This document shows positions 1 through 14,764 of a stretch of DNA of 64,000 bases, piece after piece. Source of the DNA: Mastigias papua (lineage: Eukaryota; Cnidaria; Scyphozoa; Rhizostomeae; Mastigiidae); the NCBI GenBank assembly GCA_964019165.1, contig OZ025275.1, positions 12,393,030 through 12,457,029 on the forward strand. Direction: 5' to 3'. Below the pieces are notes generated by a model. The model saw only the letters and a list, made by a program, of their open reading frames with translations, had not been told where the DNA came from and ran no database searches. The translations under genes were made by a program, and so were the position numbers. Each line of letters begins with the position of its first letter. Positions within the stretch are counted from its first letter, which is position 1.

Positions 1-3000
1 AAATGAGCGATTTGTGGCCAAAAAGTAAGGCTATAGCCTTGGTATTTTGCTCAAAAATGACCAAATTTGAAATTGATTGATTTTCATTGCAGATTGAAAA
101 TTGATGAAAATGAGCGATTTTTGGCCAAAAAGTAAGGCTATAGCCTTGGTATTTTGCTCAAAAATGACCAAATTTGAAATTGATTGATTTTGATTGCAGA
201 TTGAAAAGTGATGAAAATGAGCGATTTTTGGCCAAAAAGTAAGGCTATAGCCTTGGTATTTTGCTCAACAATGACCAAATTTGAAATTGATTGATTTTGA
301 TTGCAGATTGAAAAGTGATGAAAATGAGCGATTTTTGGCCAAAAAGTAAGGCTATAGCCTTGGTATTTTGCTCAAAAATGACCAAATTTGAAATTGATTG
401 ATTTTGATTGCAGATTGAAAAGTGATGAAAATGAGCGATTTTTGGCCAAAAAGTAAGGCTATAGCCTTGGTATTTTGCTCAAAAATGACCAAATTTGAAA
501 TTGATTGATTTTGATTGCAGATTGAAAAGTGATGAACATGAGCGATGTTTGGCCAACAAGTAAGGCTATAGCCTTGGTATTTTGCTCAAAAATGACCAAA
601 TTTGAAATTGACTGATTTTGATTGCAGATTGAAAAGTGATGAAAATGAGCGATTTTTGGCCAAAAAGTAAGGCTATAGCCTTGGTATTTTGCTCAAAAAT
701 GACCAAATTTGAAATTGATTGATTTTGATTGCAGATTGAAAAGTGATGAAAATGAGCGATTTTTGGCCAAAAAGTAAGGCTATAGCCTTGGTATTTTGCT
801 CAAAAATGACCACATTTGAAATTGATTGATTTTGATTGCAGATTGAAAAGTGATGAAAATGAGCGATTTGTGGCCAAAAAGTAAGGCTATAGCCTTGGTA
901 TTTTGCTCAAAAATGACCAAATTTGAAATTGATTGATTTTCATTGCAGATTGAAAATTGATGAAAATGAGCGATTTTTGGCCAAAAAGTAAGGCTATAGC
1001 CTTGGTATTTTGCTCAAAAATGACCAAATTTGAAATTGATTGATTTTGATTGCAGATTGAAAAGTGATGAAAATGAGCGATTTTTGGCCAAAAAGTAAGG
1101 CTATAGCCTTGGTATTTTGCTCAACAATGACCAAATTTGAAATTGATTGATTTTGATTGCAGATTGAAAAGTGATGAAAATGAGCGATTTTTGGCCAAAA
1201 AGTACGACTATAGCCTTGGTATTTTGCTCAAAAATGACCAAATTTGAAATTGATTGATTTTGATTGCAGATTGAAAAGTGATGAAAATGAGCGATTTTTG
1301 GCCAAAAAGTAAGGCTATAGCCTTGGTATTTTGCTCAAAAATGACCAAATTTGAAATTGATTGATTTTGATTGCAGATTGAAAAGTGATGAAAATGAGCG
1401 ATTTTTGGCCAAAAAGTAAGGCTATAGCCTTGGTATTTTGCTCAAAAATGACCAAATTTGAAATTGATTGATTTTGATTGCAGATTGAAAAGTGATGAAA
1501 ATGAGCGATTTTTGGCCAAAAAGTAAGGCTATAGCCTTGGTATTTTGCTCAAAAATGACCAACTTTGAAATTGATTGATTTTGATTGTAGATTGAAAAGT
1601 GATGAAAATGAGCGATTTTTGGCCAAGAAGTAAGGCTATAGCCTTGGTGTTTTGCTCAACAATGACCAAATTTGAAATTGATTGATTTTGATTGCAGATT
1701 GAAAAGTGATGAAAATGAGCGATTTTTGGCCAAAAAGTAAGGCTATAGCCTTGGTATTTTGCTCAAAAATGACCAAATTTGAAATTGATTGATTTTGATT
1801 GCAGATTGAAAAGTGATGAAAATGAGCGATTTTTGGCCAAAAAGTAAGGCTATAGCCTTGGTATTTTGCTCAAAAATGACCAAATTTGAAATTGATTGAT
1901 TTTGATTGCAGATTGAAAAGTGATGAAAATGAGCGATTTTTGGCCAAAAAGTAAGGCTATAGCCTTGGTATTTTGCTCAACAATGACCAAATTTGAAATT
2001 GATTGATTTTGATTGCAGATTGAAAAGTGATGAAAATGAGCGATTTTTGGCCAAAAAGTACGACTATAGCCTTGGTATTTTGCTCAAAAATGACCAAATT
2101 TGAAATTGATTGATTTTGATTGCAGATTGAAAAGTGATGAAAATGAGCGATTTTTGGCCAAAAAGTAAGGCTATAGCCTTGGTGTTTTGCTCAACAATGA
2201 CCAAATTTGAAATTGATTGATTTTGATTGCAGATTGAAAAGTGATGAAAATGAGCGATTTTTGGCCAAAAAGTAAGGCTATAGCCTTGGTATTTTGCTCA
2301 AAAATGACCAAATTTGAAATTGATTGATTTTGATTGCAGATTGAAAAGTGATGAAAATGAGCGATTTTTGGCCAAAAAGTAAGGCTATAGCCTTGGTATT
2401 TTGCTCAAAAATGACCAAATTTGAAATTGATTGATTTTGATTGCAGATTGAAAAGTGATGAAAATGAGCGATTTTTGGCCAAAAAGTAAGGCTATAGCCT
2501 TGGTATTTTGCTCAACAATGACCAAATTTGAAATTGATTGATTTTGATTGCAGATTGAAAAGTGATGAAAATGAGCGATTTTTGGCCAAAAAGTACGACT
2601 ATAGCCTTGGTATTTTGCTCAAAAATGACCAAATTTGAAATTGATTGATTTTGATTGCAGATTGAAAAGTGATGAAAATGAGCGATTTTTGGCCAAAAAG
2701 TAAGGCTATAGCCTTGGTATTTTGCTCAAAAATGACCAAATTTGAAATTGATTGATTTTGATTGCAGATTGAAAAGTGATGAAAATGAGCGATTTTTGGC
2801 CAAAAAGTAAGGCTATAGCCTTGGTATTTTGCTCAAAAATGACCAAATTTGAAATTGATTGATTTTGATTGCAGATTGAAAAGTGATGAAAATGAGCGAT
2901 TTTTGGCCAAAAAGTAAGGCTATAGCCTTGGTATTTTGCTCAAAAATGACCAACTTTGAAATTGATTGATTTTGATTGTAGATTGAAAAGTGATGAAAAT

Positions 3001-3240
3001 GAGCGATTTTTGGCCAAAAAGTAAGGCTATAGCCTTGGTGTTTTGCTCAACAATGACCAAATTTGAAATTGATTGATTTTGATTGCAGATTGAAAAGTGA
3101 TGAAAATGAGCGATTTTTGGCCAAAAAGTAAGGCTATAGCCTTGGTATTTTGCTCAAAAATGACCAAATTTGAAATTGATTGATTTTGATTGCAGATTGA
3201 AAAGTGATGAAAATGAGCGATTTTTGGCCAAAAAGTAAGG

Positions 3241-6010
3241 CTATAGCCTTGGTATTTTGCTCAAAAATGACCAAATTTGAAATTGATTGATTTTGATTGC
3301 AGATTGAAAAGTGATGAAAATGAGCGATTTTTGGCCAAAAAGTAAGGCTATAGCCTTGGTATTTTGCTCAGAAATGACCAAATTTGAAATTGATTGATTT
3401 TGATTGCAGATTGAAGTGATGAAAATGAGCGATTTTTGGCCAAAAAGTAAGGCTATAGCCTTGGTATTTTGCTCATAAATGACCAAATTTGAAATTGATT
3501 GATTTTGATTGCAGATTGAAAAGTGATAAAAATGAGCGATGTTTGGCCAAAAAGTAAGGCTATAGCCTTGGTATTTTGCTCAAAAATGACCAAATTTGAA
3601 ATTGATTGATTTTGATTGCAGATTGAAAATTGATGAAAATGAGCGAGTTTTGGCCAAAAAGTAAGGCTATAGCCTTGGTATTTTGCTCGAAAATGACCAA
3701 ATTTGAAATTGATTGATTTTGATTGCAGATTGAAAAGTGATGAAAATGAGCGATTTTTGGCCAAAAAGTAAGGCTATAGCCTTGGTATTTTGCTCCAAAA
3801 TGACCAAATTTGAAATTGATTGATTTTGATTGCAGATTGAAAAGTGATGAAAATGAGCGATTTTTGGCCAAAAAGTAAGGCTATAGCCTTGGTATTTTGC
3901 TCAAAAATGACCAAATTTGAAATTGATTGATTTTGATTGCAGATTGAAAAGTGATGAAAATGAGCGATTTTTGGCCAAAAAGTAAGGCTATAGCCTTGGT
4001 ATTTTGCTCAAAAATGACCACATTTGAAATTGATTGATTTTGATTGCAGATTGAAAATTGATGAAAATGAGCGATTTTTGGCCAAAAAGTAAGGCTATAG
4101 CCTTGGTATTTTGCTCAAAAATGACCAAATTTGAAATTGATTGATTTTGATTGCAGATTGAAAAGTGATGAAAATGAGCGATTTTTGGCCAAAAAGTAAG
4201 GCTATAGCCTTGGTATTTTGCTCAAAAATGACCAAATTTGAAATTGATTGATTTTGATTGCAGATTGAAAAGTGATGAAAATGAGCGATTTTTGGCCAAA
4301 AAGTAAGGCTATAGCCTTGGTATTTTGCTCAAAAATGACCAAATTTGAAATTGATTGATTTTGATTGCAGATTGAAGTGATGAAAATGAGCGATTTTTGG
4401 CCAAAAAGTAAGGCTATAGCCTTGGTATTTTGCTCATAAACGACCAAATTTGAAATTGATTGATTTTGATTGCAGATTGAAAAGTGATAAAAATGAGCGA
4501 TGTTTGGCCAAAAAGTAAGGCTATAGCCTTGGTATTTTGCTCAAAAATGACCAAATTTGAAATTGATTGATTTTGATTGCAGATTGAAAATTGATGAAAA
4601 TGAGCGAGTTTTGGCCAAAAAGTAAGGCTATAGCCTTGGTATTTTGCTCGAAAATGACCAAATTTGAAATTGATTGATTTTGATTGCAGATTGAAAAGTG
4701 ATGAAAATGAGCGATTTTTGGCCAAAAAGTAAGGCTATAGCCTTGGTATTTTGCTCCAAAATGACCAAATTTGACATTGATTGATTTTGATTGCAGATTG
4801 AAAAGTGATGAAAATGAGCGATTTTTGGCCAAAAAGTAAGGCTATAGCCTTGGTATTTTGCTCAAAAATGACCAAATTTGAAATTGATTGATTTTGATTG
4901 CAGATTGAAAAGTGATGAAAATGAGCGATTTTTGGCCAAAAAGTAAGGCTATAGCCTTGGTATTTTGCTCAAAAATGACCACATTTGAAATTGATTGATT
5001 TTGATTGCAGATTGAAAATTGATGAAAATGAGCGATTTTTGGCCAAAAAGTAAGGCTATAGCCTTGGTATTTTGCTCAAAAATGACCAAATTTGAAATTG
5101 ATTGATTTTGATTGCAGATTGAAAAGTGATGAAAATGAGCGATTTTTGGCCAAAAAGTAAGGCTATAGCCTTGGTATTTTGCTCAAAAATGACCAAATTA
5201 GAAATTGATTGATTTTGATTGCAGATTGAAAAGTGATGAAAATGAGCGATTTTTGGCCAAAAAGTAAGGCTATAGCCTTGGTATTTTGCTCAAAAATGAC
5301 CAAATTTGAAATTGATTGATTTTGATTGCAGATTGAAAAGTGATAAAAATGAGCGATGTTTGGCCAAAAAGTAAGGCTATAGCCGTGGTATTTTGCTCAA
5401 AAATGACCAAATTTGAAATTGATTGATTTTGATTGCAGATTGAAAATTGATGAAAATGAGCGAGTTTTGGCCAAAAAGTAAGGCTATAGCCTTGGTATTT
5501 TGCTCAAGAATGAACAAATTTGAAATTGACTGATTTTGATTGCAGATTGAAAAGTGATGATAATGAGCGATTTTTGGCCAAAAAGTAAGGCTATAGCCTT
5601 GGTATTTTGCTCATAAATGACCAAATTTGAAATTGATTGATTTTGATTGCAGATTGAAAAGTGATAAAAATGAGCGATGTTTGGCCAAAAAGTAAGGCTA
5701 TAGCCTTGGTATTTTGCTCAAAAATGACCAAATTTGAAATTGATTGATTTTGATTGCAGATTGAAAATTGATGAAAATGAGCGAGTTTTGGCCAAAAAGT
5801 AAGGCTATAGCCTTGGTATTTTGCTCGAAAATGACCAAATTTGAAATTGATTGATTTTGATTGCAGATTGAAAAGTGATGAAAATGAGCGATTTTTGGCC
5901 AAAAAGTAAGGCTATAGCCTTGGTATTTTGCTCCAAAATGACCAAATTTGACATTGATTGATTTTGATTGCAGATTGAAAAGTGATGAAAATGAGCGATT
6001 TTTGGCCAAA
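3241..6010 (+). repeat. Higher-order repeat of about 961 bp (9 monomers) with a partial further copy
   Basis: The block at 3241-4201 is repeated almost exactly at 4202-5162, an offset of 961 bp. That is nine monomers minus 2 bp, because one monomer has GATTGAAGTG in place of GATTGAAAAGTG. A shared variant run (GTGATAAAAATGAGCGATG, then GAGCGAGTTTTGG, then GCTCGAAAATG) appears near 3525, 4486 and 5663, so a further partial copy lies 1177 bp (11 monomers) downstream. The same run reappears near 10260, showing older dispersal within the array. Confidence 0.85.
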
Positions 6011-7920
6011 AAGTAAGGCTATAGCCTTGGTATTTTGCTCAAAAATGACCAAATTTGAAATTGATTGATTTTGATTGCAGATTGAAAAGTGATGATAATG
6101 AGCGATTTTTGGCCAAATAGTAAGGCTATAGCCTTGGTATTTTGCTCAAAAATCACCAACTGTGAAATTGATTGATTTTGATTGCAGATTGAAAATTGAT
6201 GAAAATGAGCGATTTTTGGCCAAAAAGTAAGGCTATAGCCTTGGTATTTTGCTCAAAAATGACCAAATTTGAAATTGATTGATTTTGATTGCAGATTGAA
6301 AAGTGATGAAAATGAGCGATTTTTGGCCAAAAAGTAAGGCTATAGCCTTGGTATTTTGCTCAAAAATGACCAAATTTGAAATTGATTGATTTTGATTGCA
6401 GATTGAAAAGTGATGAAAATGAGCGATTTTTGGCCAAAAAGTAAGGCTATAGCCTTGGTATTTTGCTCAAAAATGACCAAATTTGAAATTGATTGATTTT
6501 GATTGCAGATTGAAAAGTGATGAAAATGAGCGATTTTTGGCCAAAAAGTAAGGCTATAGCCTTGGTATTTTGCTCAAAAATGACCAAATTTGAAATTGAT
6601 TGATTTTGATTGCAGATTGAAAAGTGATGAAAATGAGCGATTTTTGGCCAAAAAGTAAGGCTATAGCCTTGGTATTTTGCTCAAAAGTGACCAAATTTGA
6701 AATTGATTGATTTTGATTGCAGATTGAAAAGTGATGAAAATGAGCGGTTTTTGGCCAAAAAGTAAGGCTATAGCCTTGGTATTTTGCTCAAAATTGACCA
6801 AATTTGAAATTGATTGATTTTGATTGCAGATTGAAAAGTGATGAAAATGAGCGATTTTTGGCCAAAAAGTAAGGCTATAGCCTTGGTATTTTGCTCACAA
6901 ATGACCACATTTGGAATTGATTGATTTTGATTGCAGATTGAAAATTGATGAAAATGAGCGATTTTTGGCCAAAAAGTAAGGCTATAGCCTTGGTAGTTTC
7001 TTCAAAAATGACCAAATTTGAAATTGATTGATTTTGATTGCAGATTGAAAAGTGATGAAAATGAGCGGTTTTTGGCCAAAAAGTAAGGCTATAGCCTTGG
7101 TATTTTGCTCGAAAATGACCAAATTTGAAATTGATTGATTTTGATTGCAGATTGAAAAGTGATGAAAATGAGCGATTTTTGGCCAAAAAGTAAGGCTATA
7201 GCCTTGGTATTTTGCTCAAAAATGACCAAATTTGAAATTGATTGATTTTGATTGCAGATTGAAAAGTGATGAAAATGAGCGATTTTTGGCCAAAAAGTAA
7301 GGCTATAGCCTTGCTATTTTGCTCAAAAATGACCAAATTTGAAATTGATTGATTTTGATTGCAGATTGAAAAGTGATGAAAATGAGCGATTTTTGGCCAA
7401 AAAGTAAGGCTATAGCCTTGGTATTTTGCTCAAAAATGACCAAATTTGAAATTGATTGATTTTGATTGCAGATTGAAAAGTGATGAAAATGAGCGATTTT
7501 TGGCCAAAAAGTAAGGCTATAGCCTTGGTATTTTGCTCAAAAATGACCAAATTTGAAATTGATTGATTTTGATTGCAGATTGAAAAGTGATGAAAATGAG
7601 CGATTTTTGGCCAAAAAGTAAGGCTATAGCCTTGGTATTTTGCTCAAAAATGACCAAATTTGAAATTGATTGATTTTGATTGCAGATTGAAAAGTGATGA
7701 AAATGAGCGATTTTTGGCCAAAAAGTAAGGCTATAGCCTTGGTATTTTGCTCAACAATGACCAAATTTGAAATTGATTGATTTTGATTGCAGATTGAAAA
7801 GTGATGAAAATGAGCGATTTTTGGCCAAAAAGTAAGGCTATAGCCTTGGTATTTTGCTCAAAAATGACCAAATTTGAAATTGATTGATTTTGATTGCAGA
7901 TTGAAAAGTGATGAAAATGA

Positions 7921-10060
7921 GCGATTTGTGGCCAAAAAGTAAGACTATAGCCTTGGTATTTTGCTCAAAAATGACCAAATTTGAAATTGATTGATGTTGA
8001 TTGCAGATTGAAAAGTGATGAAAATGAGCGATTTTTGGCCAAAAAGTAAGGCTATAGCCTTGGTATTTTGCTCAAAAATGACCAAATTTGAAATTGATTG
8101 ATGTTGATTGCAGATTGAAAAGTGATGAAAATGAGCGATTTTTGGCCAAAAAGTAAGGCTATAGCCTTGGTATTTTGCTCAACAATGACCAAATTTGAAA
8201 TTGATTGATTTTGATTGCAGATTGAAAAGTGATGAAAATGAGCGATTTTTGGCCAAAAAGTAAGGCTATAGCCTTGGTATTTTGCTCAAAAATGACCAAA
8301 TTTGAAATTGATTGATTTTGATTGCAGATTGAAAAGTGATGAAAATGAGCGATTTTTGGCCAAAAAGTAAGGCTATAGCCTTGGTATTTTGCTCAAAGAT
8401 GACCGAATTTGAAATTGATTGATTTTGATTGCAGATTGAAAAGTGATGAAAATGAGCGATTTTTGGCCAAAAAGTAAGGCTATAGCCTTGGTATTTTGCT
8501 CCAAAATGACCAAATTTGAAATTGATTGATTTTGATTGCAGATTGAAAAGTGATGAAAATGAGCGATTTTTGGCCAAAAAGTAAGGCTATAGCCTTGGTA
8601 TTTTGCTCAAAAATGACCAAATTTGAAATTGATTGATTTTGATTGCAGATTGAAAAGTGATGAAAATGAGCGATTTTTGGCCAAAAAGTAAGGCTATAGC
8701 CTTGGTATTTTGCTCAAATATGACCACATTTGAAATTGATTGATTTTGATTGCAGATTGAAAATTGATGAAAATGAGCGATTTTTGGCCAAAAAGTAAGG
8801 CTATAGCCTTGGTATTTTGCTCAAAAATGACCAAATTTGAAATTGATTGATTTTGATTGCAGATTGAAAAGTGATGAAAATGAGCGATTTTTGGCCAAAA
8901 AGTAAGGCTATAGCCTTGGTATTTTGCTCAAAAATGACCAAATTTGAAATTGATTGATTTTGATTGCAGATTGAAAAGTGATGAAAATGAGCGATTTGTG
9001 GCCAAAAAGTAAGACTATAGCCTTGGTATTTTGCTCAAAAATGACCAAATTTGAAATTGATTGATGTTGATTGCAGATTGAAAAGTGATGAAAATGAGCG
9101 ATTTTTGGCCAAAAAGTAAGGCTATAGCCTTGGTATTTTGCTCAAAAATGACCAAATTTGAAATTGATTGATGTTGATTGCAGATTGAAAAGTGATGAAA
9201 ATGAGCGATTTTTGGCCAAAAAGTAAGGCTATAGCCTTGGTATTTTGCTCAACAATGACCAAATTTGAAATTGATTGATTTTGATTGCAGATTGAAAAGT
9301 GATGAAAATGAGCGATTTTTGGCCAAAAAGTAAGGCTATAGCCTTGGTATTTTGCTCAAAAATGACCAAATTTGAAATTGATTGATTTTGATTGCAGATT
9401 GAAAAGTGATGAAAATGAGCGATTTTTGGCCAAAAAGTAAGGCTATAGCCTTGGTATTTTGCTCAAAGATGACCGAATTTGAAATTGATTGATTTTGATT
9501 GCAGATTGAAAAGTGATGAAAATGAGCGATTTTTGGCCAAAAAGTAAGGCTATAGCCTTGGTATTTTGCTCCAAAATGACCAAATTTGAAATTGATTGAT
9601 TTTGATTGCAGATTGAAAAGTGATGAAAATGAGCGATTTTTGGCCAAAAAGTAAGGCTATAGCCTTGGTATTTTGCTCAAAAATGACCAAATTTGAAATT
9701 GATTGATTTTGATTGCAGATTGAAAAGTGATGAAAATGAGCGATTTTTGGCCAAAAAGTAAGGCTATAGCCTTGGTATTTTGCTCAAATATGACCACATT
9801 TGAAATTGATTGATTTTGATTGCAGATTGAAAATTGATGAAAATGAGCGATTTTTGGCCAAAAAGTAAGGCTATAGCCTTGGTATTTTGCTCAAAAATGA
9901 CCAAATTTGAAATTGATTGATTTTGATTGCAGATTGAAAAGTGATGAAAATGAGCGATTTTTGGCCAAAAAGTAAGGCTATAGCCTTGGTATTTTGCTCA
10001 AAAATGACCAAATTTGAAATTGATTGATTTTGATTGCAGATTGAAAAGTGATGAAAATGA
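7921..10060 (+). repeat. Tandem pair of a 1070-bp (10-monomer) higher-order repeat
   Basis: The marker monomer with GATTTGTGGCC plus AAGACTATAG occurs at 7921 and again at 8991, exactly 1070 bp (10 x 107) apart. The series that follows keeps the same order in both copies: two GATGTTGATTG monomers, GCTCAACAATG, CAAAGATGACCGAATTTG, GCTCCAAAATG, CAAATATGACCACATTTG. The second copy runs to about 10060, after which the markers diverge. Confidence 0.9.
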
Positions 10061-13000
10061 GCGATTTTGGCCAAAAAGTAAGGCTATAGCCTTGGTATTT
10101 TGCTCAAAAATGACCAAATTTGAAATTGATTGATTTTGATTGCAGATTGAAGTGATGAAAAATGAGCGATTTTTGGCCAAAAAGTAAGGCTATAGCCTTG
10201 GTATTTTGCTCATAAATGACCAAATTTGAAATTGATTGATTTTGATTGCAGATTGAAAAGTGATAAAAATGAGCGATGTTTGGCCAAAAAGTAAGGCTAT
10301 AGCCTTGGTATTTTGCTCAAAAATGACCAAATTTGAAATTGATTGATTTTGATTGCAGATTGAAAATTGATGAAAATGAGCGAGTTTTGGCCAAAAAGTA
10401 AGGCTATAGCCTTGGTATTTTGCTCGAAAATGACCAAATTTGAAATTGATTGATTTTGATTGCAGATTGAAAAGTGATGAAAATGAGCGATTTTTGGCCA
10501 AAAAGTAAGGCTATAGCCTTGGTATTTTGCTCAAAAATGACCAAATTTGAAATTGATTGATTTTGATTGCAGATTGAAAAGTGATGAAAATGAGCGATTT
10601 TTGGCCAAAAAGTAAGGCTATAGCCTTGGTATTTTGCTCAAAAATGACCAAATTTGAAATTGATTGATTTTGATTGCAGATTGAAAAGTGATGAAAATGA
10701 GCGATTTTTGGCCAAAAAGTAAGGCTATAGCCTTGATATTTTGCTCAAAAATGACCAAATTTGAAATTGATTGATTTTGATTGCAGATTGAAAAGTGATG
10801 AAAATGAGCGATTTTTGGCCAAAAAGTAAGGCTATAGCCTTGGTATTTTGCTCAAAAATGACCAAATTTGATATTGATTGATTTTGATTGCAGATTGAAA
10901 AGTGATGAAAATGAGCGATTTTTGGCCAAACAGTAAGGCTATAGCCTTGGTATTTTGCTCAAAAATGACCAAATTTGAAATTGATTGATTTTGATTGCAG
11001 ATTGAAAAGTGATGAAAATGAGCGATTTTTGGCCAAAAAGTAAGGCTATAGCCTTGGTATTTTGCTCAAAGATGACCGAATTTGAAATTGATTGATTTTG
11101 ATTGCAGATTGAAAAGTGATGAAAATGAGCGATTTTTGGCCAAAAAGTAAGGCTATAGCCTTGGTATTTTGCTCAAAAATGACCAAATTTGAAATTGATT
11201 GATTTTGATTGCAGATTGAAAAGTGATGAAAATGAGCGAGTTTTGGCCAAAAAGTAAGGCTATAGCCTTGGTATTTTGCTCAAGAATGACCAAATTTGAA
11301 ATTGACTGATTTTGATTGCAGATTGAAAAGTGATGATAATGAGCGATTTTTGGCCAAATAGTAAGGCTATAGCCTTGGTATTTTGCTCAAAAATCACCAA
11401 CTGTGAAATTGATTGATTTTGATTGCAGATTGAAAAGTGATGAAAATGAGCGATTTTTGGCCAAAAAGTAAGGCTATAGCCTTGGTATTTTGCTCAAAAA
11501 TGACCAAATTTGAAATTGATTGATTTTGATTCCAGATTGATAAGTGATGAAAATGAGCGATTTTTGGCCAAAAAGTAAGGCTATAGCCTTGGTATTTTGC
11601 TCAAAAATGACCAAATTTTATATTGATTGATTTTGATTGCAGATTGAAAAGTGATGAAAATGAGCGATTTTTGGCCAAAAAGTAAGGCTATAGCCTTGGT
11701 ATTTTGCTCAAAGATGACCGAATTTGAAATTGATTGATTTTGATTGCAGATTGAAAAGTGATGAAAATGAGCGATTTTTGGCCAAAAAGTAAGGCTATAG
11801 CCTTGGTATTTTGCTCAAAAATGACCAAATTTGAAATTGATTGATTTTGATTGCAGATTGAAAAGTGATGAAAATGAGCGATTTTTGGCCGAAAAGTAAG
11901 GCTATAGCCTTGGTATTTTGCTCAAAAATGACCAACTTTGAAATTGATTGATTTTGATTGCAGATTGAAAAGTGATGAAAATGAGCGATTTTTGGCCAAA
12001 AAGTAAGGCTATAGCCTTGGTATTTTGCTCAAAAATGACCAAATTTGAAATTGATTGATTTTGATTGCAGATTGAAAAGTGATGAAAATGAGCGATTTTT
12101 GGCCAAAAAGTAAGGCTATAGCCTTGGTATTTTGCTCAAAAATGACCAACTTTGAAATTGATTGATTTTGATTGTAGATTGAAAAGTGATGAAAATGAGC
12201 GATTTTTGGCCAAAAAGTAAGGCTATAGCCTTGGTAATTTGCTCAAAAATGACCAAATTTGAAATTGATTGATGTTGATTGCAGATTGAAAAGTGATGAA
12301 AATGAAGGATTTTTGGCCAAAAAGTAAGACTATAGCCTTGGTATTTTGCTCAAAAATGACCAAATTTGACATTGATTGATTTTGATTGTAGATTGGAAAG
12401 TGATGAAAATGAGCGATTTTTGGCCAAAAAGTAAGGCTATAGCCTTGGTATTTTGCTCAAAAATGACCAAATTTGAAATTGATTGATTTTGATTGCAGAT
12501 TGAAAAGTGATGAAAATGAGCGATTTTTGGCCAAAAAGTAAGGCTATAGCCTTGGTATTTTGCTCAACAATGACCAAATTTGAAATTGATTGATTTTGAT
12601 TGCAGATTGAAAAGTGATGAAAATGAGCGATTTGTGGCCAAAAAGTAAGGCTATAGCCTTGGTATTTTGCTCAAAAATGACCAAATTTGAAATTGATTGA
12701 TTTTGATTGCAGATTGAAAAGTGATGAAAATGAGCGATTTTTGGCCAAAAAGTAAGGCTATAGCCTTGGTATTTTGCTCAAAAATGACCAAATTTGAAAT
12801 TGATTGATTTTGATTGCAGATTGAAAAGTGATGAAAATGAGCGATTTTTGGCCAAACAGTAAGGCTATAGCCTTGGTATTTTGCTCAAAAATGACCAACT
12901 TTGAAATTGATTGATTTTGATTGCAGATTGAAAAGTGATGAAAATGAGCGATTTTTGGCCAAAAAGTAAGGCTATAGCCTTGGTATTTTGCTCAAAAATG

Positions 13001-14764
13001 ACCAAATTTGAAATTGATTGATTTTGATTGCAGATTGAAAAGTGATGAAAATGAGCGATTTTTGGCCAAAGAGTAAGACTATAGCCTTGGTATTTTGCTC
13101 AAAAATGACCAAATTTGAAATTGATTGATTTTGATTGCAGATTGAAAAGTGATGAAAATGAGCGATTTTTGGCCAAAAAGTAAGGCTATAGCCTTGGTAT
13201 TTTGCTCAAAAATGACCACATTTGAAATTGATTGATTTTGATTGCAGATTGAAAATTGATGAAAATGAGCGATTTTTGGCCAAAAAGTAAGGCTATAGCC
13301 TTGGTATTTTGCTCAAAAATGACCAAATTTGAAATTGATTCATTTTGATTGCAGATTGAAAAGTGATGAAAATGAGCGATTTTTGGCCAAAAAGTAAGGC
13401 TATAGCCTTGGTATTTTGCTCAAAAATGACCAAATTTGAAATTGATTGATTTTGATTGCAGATTGAAAAGTGATGAAAATGAGCGATTTTTGGCCAAAAA
13501 GTAAGGCTATAGCCGTGGTATTTTGCTCAAACATGACCAAATTTGAAATTGATTGATTTTGATTGCAGATTGAAAAGTGATGAAAATGAGCGATTTTTGG
13601 CCAAAAAGTAAGGCTATAGCCTTGGTATTTTGCTCAACAATGACCAAATTTGAAATTGATTGATTTTGATTGCAGATTGAAAAGTGATGAAAATGAGCGA
13701 TTTTTGGCCAAAAAGTAAGGCTATAGCCTTGGTATTTTGCTCAAAAATGACCAAATTTGAAATTGATTGATTTTGATTGCAGATTGAAAAGTGATGAAAA
13801 TGAGCGATTTTTGGCCAAAAAGTAAGGCTATAGCCTTGGTATTTTGCTCAAAGATGACCGAATTTGAAATTGATTGATTTTGATTGCAGATTGGAAAGTG
13901 ATGAAAATGAGCGATTTTTGGCCAAAAAGTAAGGCTATAGCCTTGGTATTTTGCTCAAAAATGACCACATTTGAAATTGATTGATTGTGATTGCAGATTG
14001 AAAATTGATGAAAATGAGCGATTTTTGGCCAAAAAGTAAGGCTATAGCCTTGGTATTTTGCTCAAAAATGACCAAATTTTATATTGATTGATTTTGATTG
14101 CAGATTGAAAAGTGATGAAAATGAGCGATTTTTGGCCAGAAAGTAAGGCTATAGCCTTGGTATTTTGCTCAAAAATGACCAACTTTGAAATTGATTCATT
14201 TTGATTGCAGATTGAAAAGTGATGAAAATGAGCGATTTTTGGCCAAAAAGTAAGGCTATAGCCTTGGTATTTTGCTCAAAAATGACCAAATTTGAAATTG
14301 ATTGATTTTGATTGCAGATTGAAAAGTGATGAAAATGAGCGATTTTTGGCCAAAAAGTAAGGCTATAGCCTTGGTATTTTGCTCAAAAATGACCAAATTT
14401 GAAATTGATTGATTTTGATTGCAGATTGAAAAGTGATGAAAATGAGCGATTTTTGGCCAAAAAGTAAGGCTATAGCCTTGGTATTTTGCTCAAAAATGAC
14501 CAAATTTGAAATTGATTGATTTTGATTGCAGATTGAAAAGTGATGAAAATGAGCGATTTTTGGCCAAAAAGTAAGGCTATAGCCTTGGTATTTTGCTCAA
14601 AAATGACCAAATTTGATATTGATTGATTTTGATTGCAGATTGAAAAGTGATGAAAATGAGCGATTTTTGGCCAAAAAGTAAGGCTATAGCCTTGGTATTT
14701 TGCTCAAAAATGACAAAATTTGAAATTGATTGATTTTGATTGCAGATTGAAAAGTGATGAAAAT

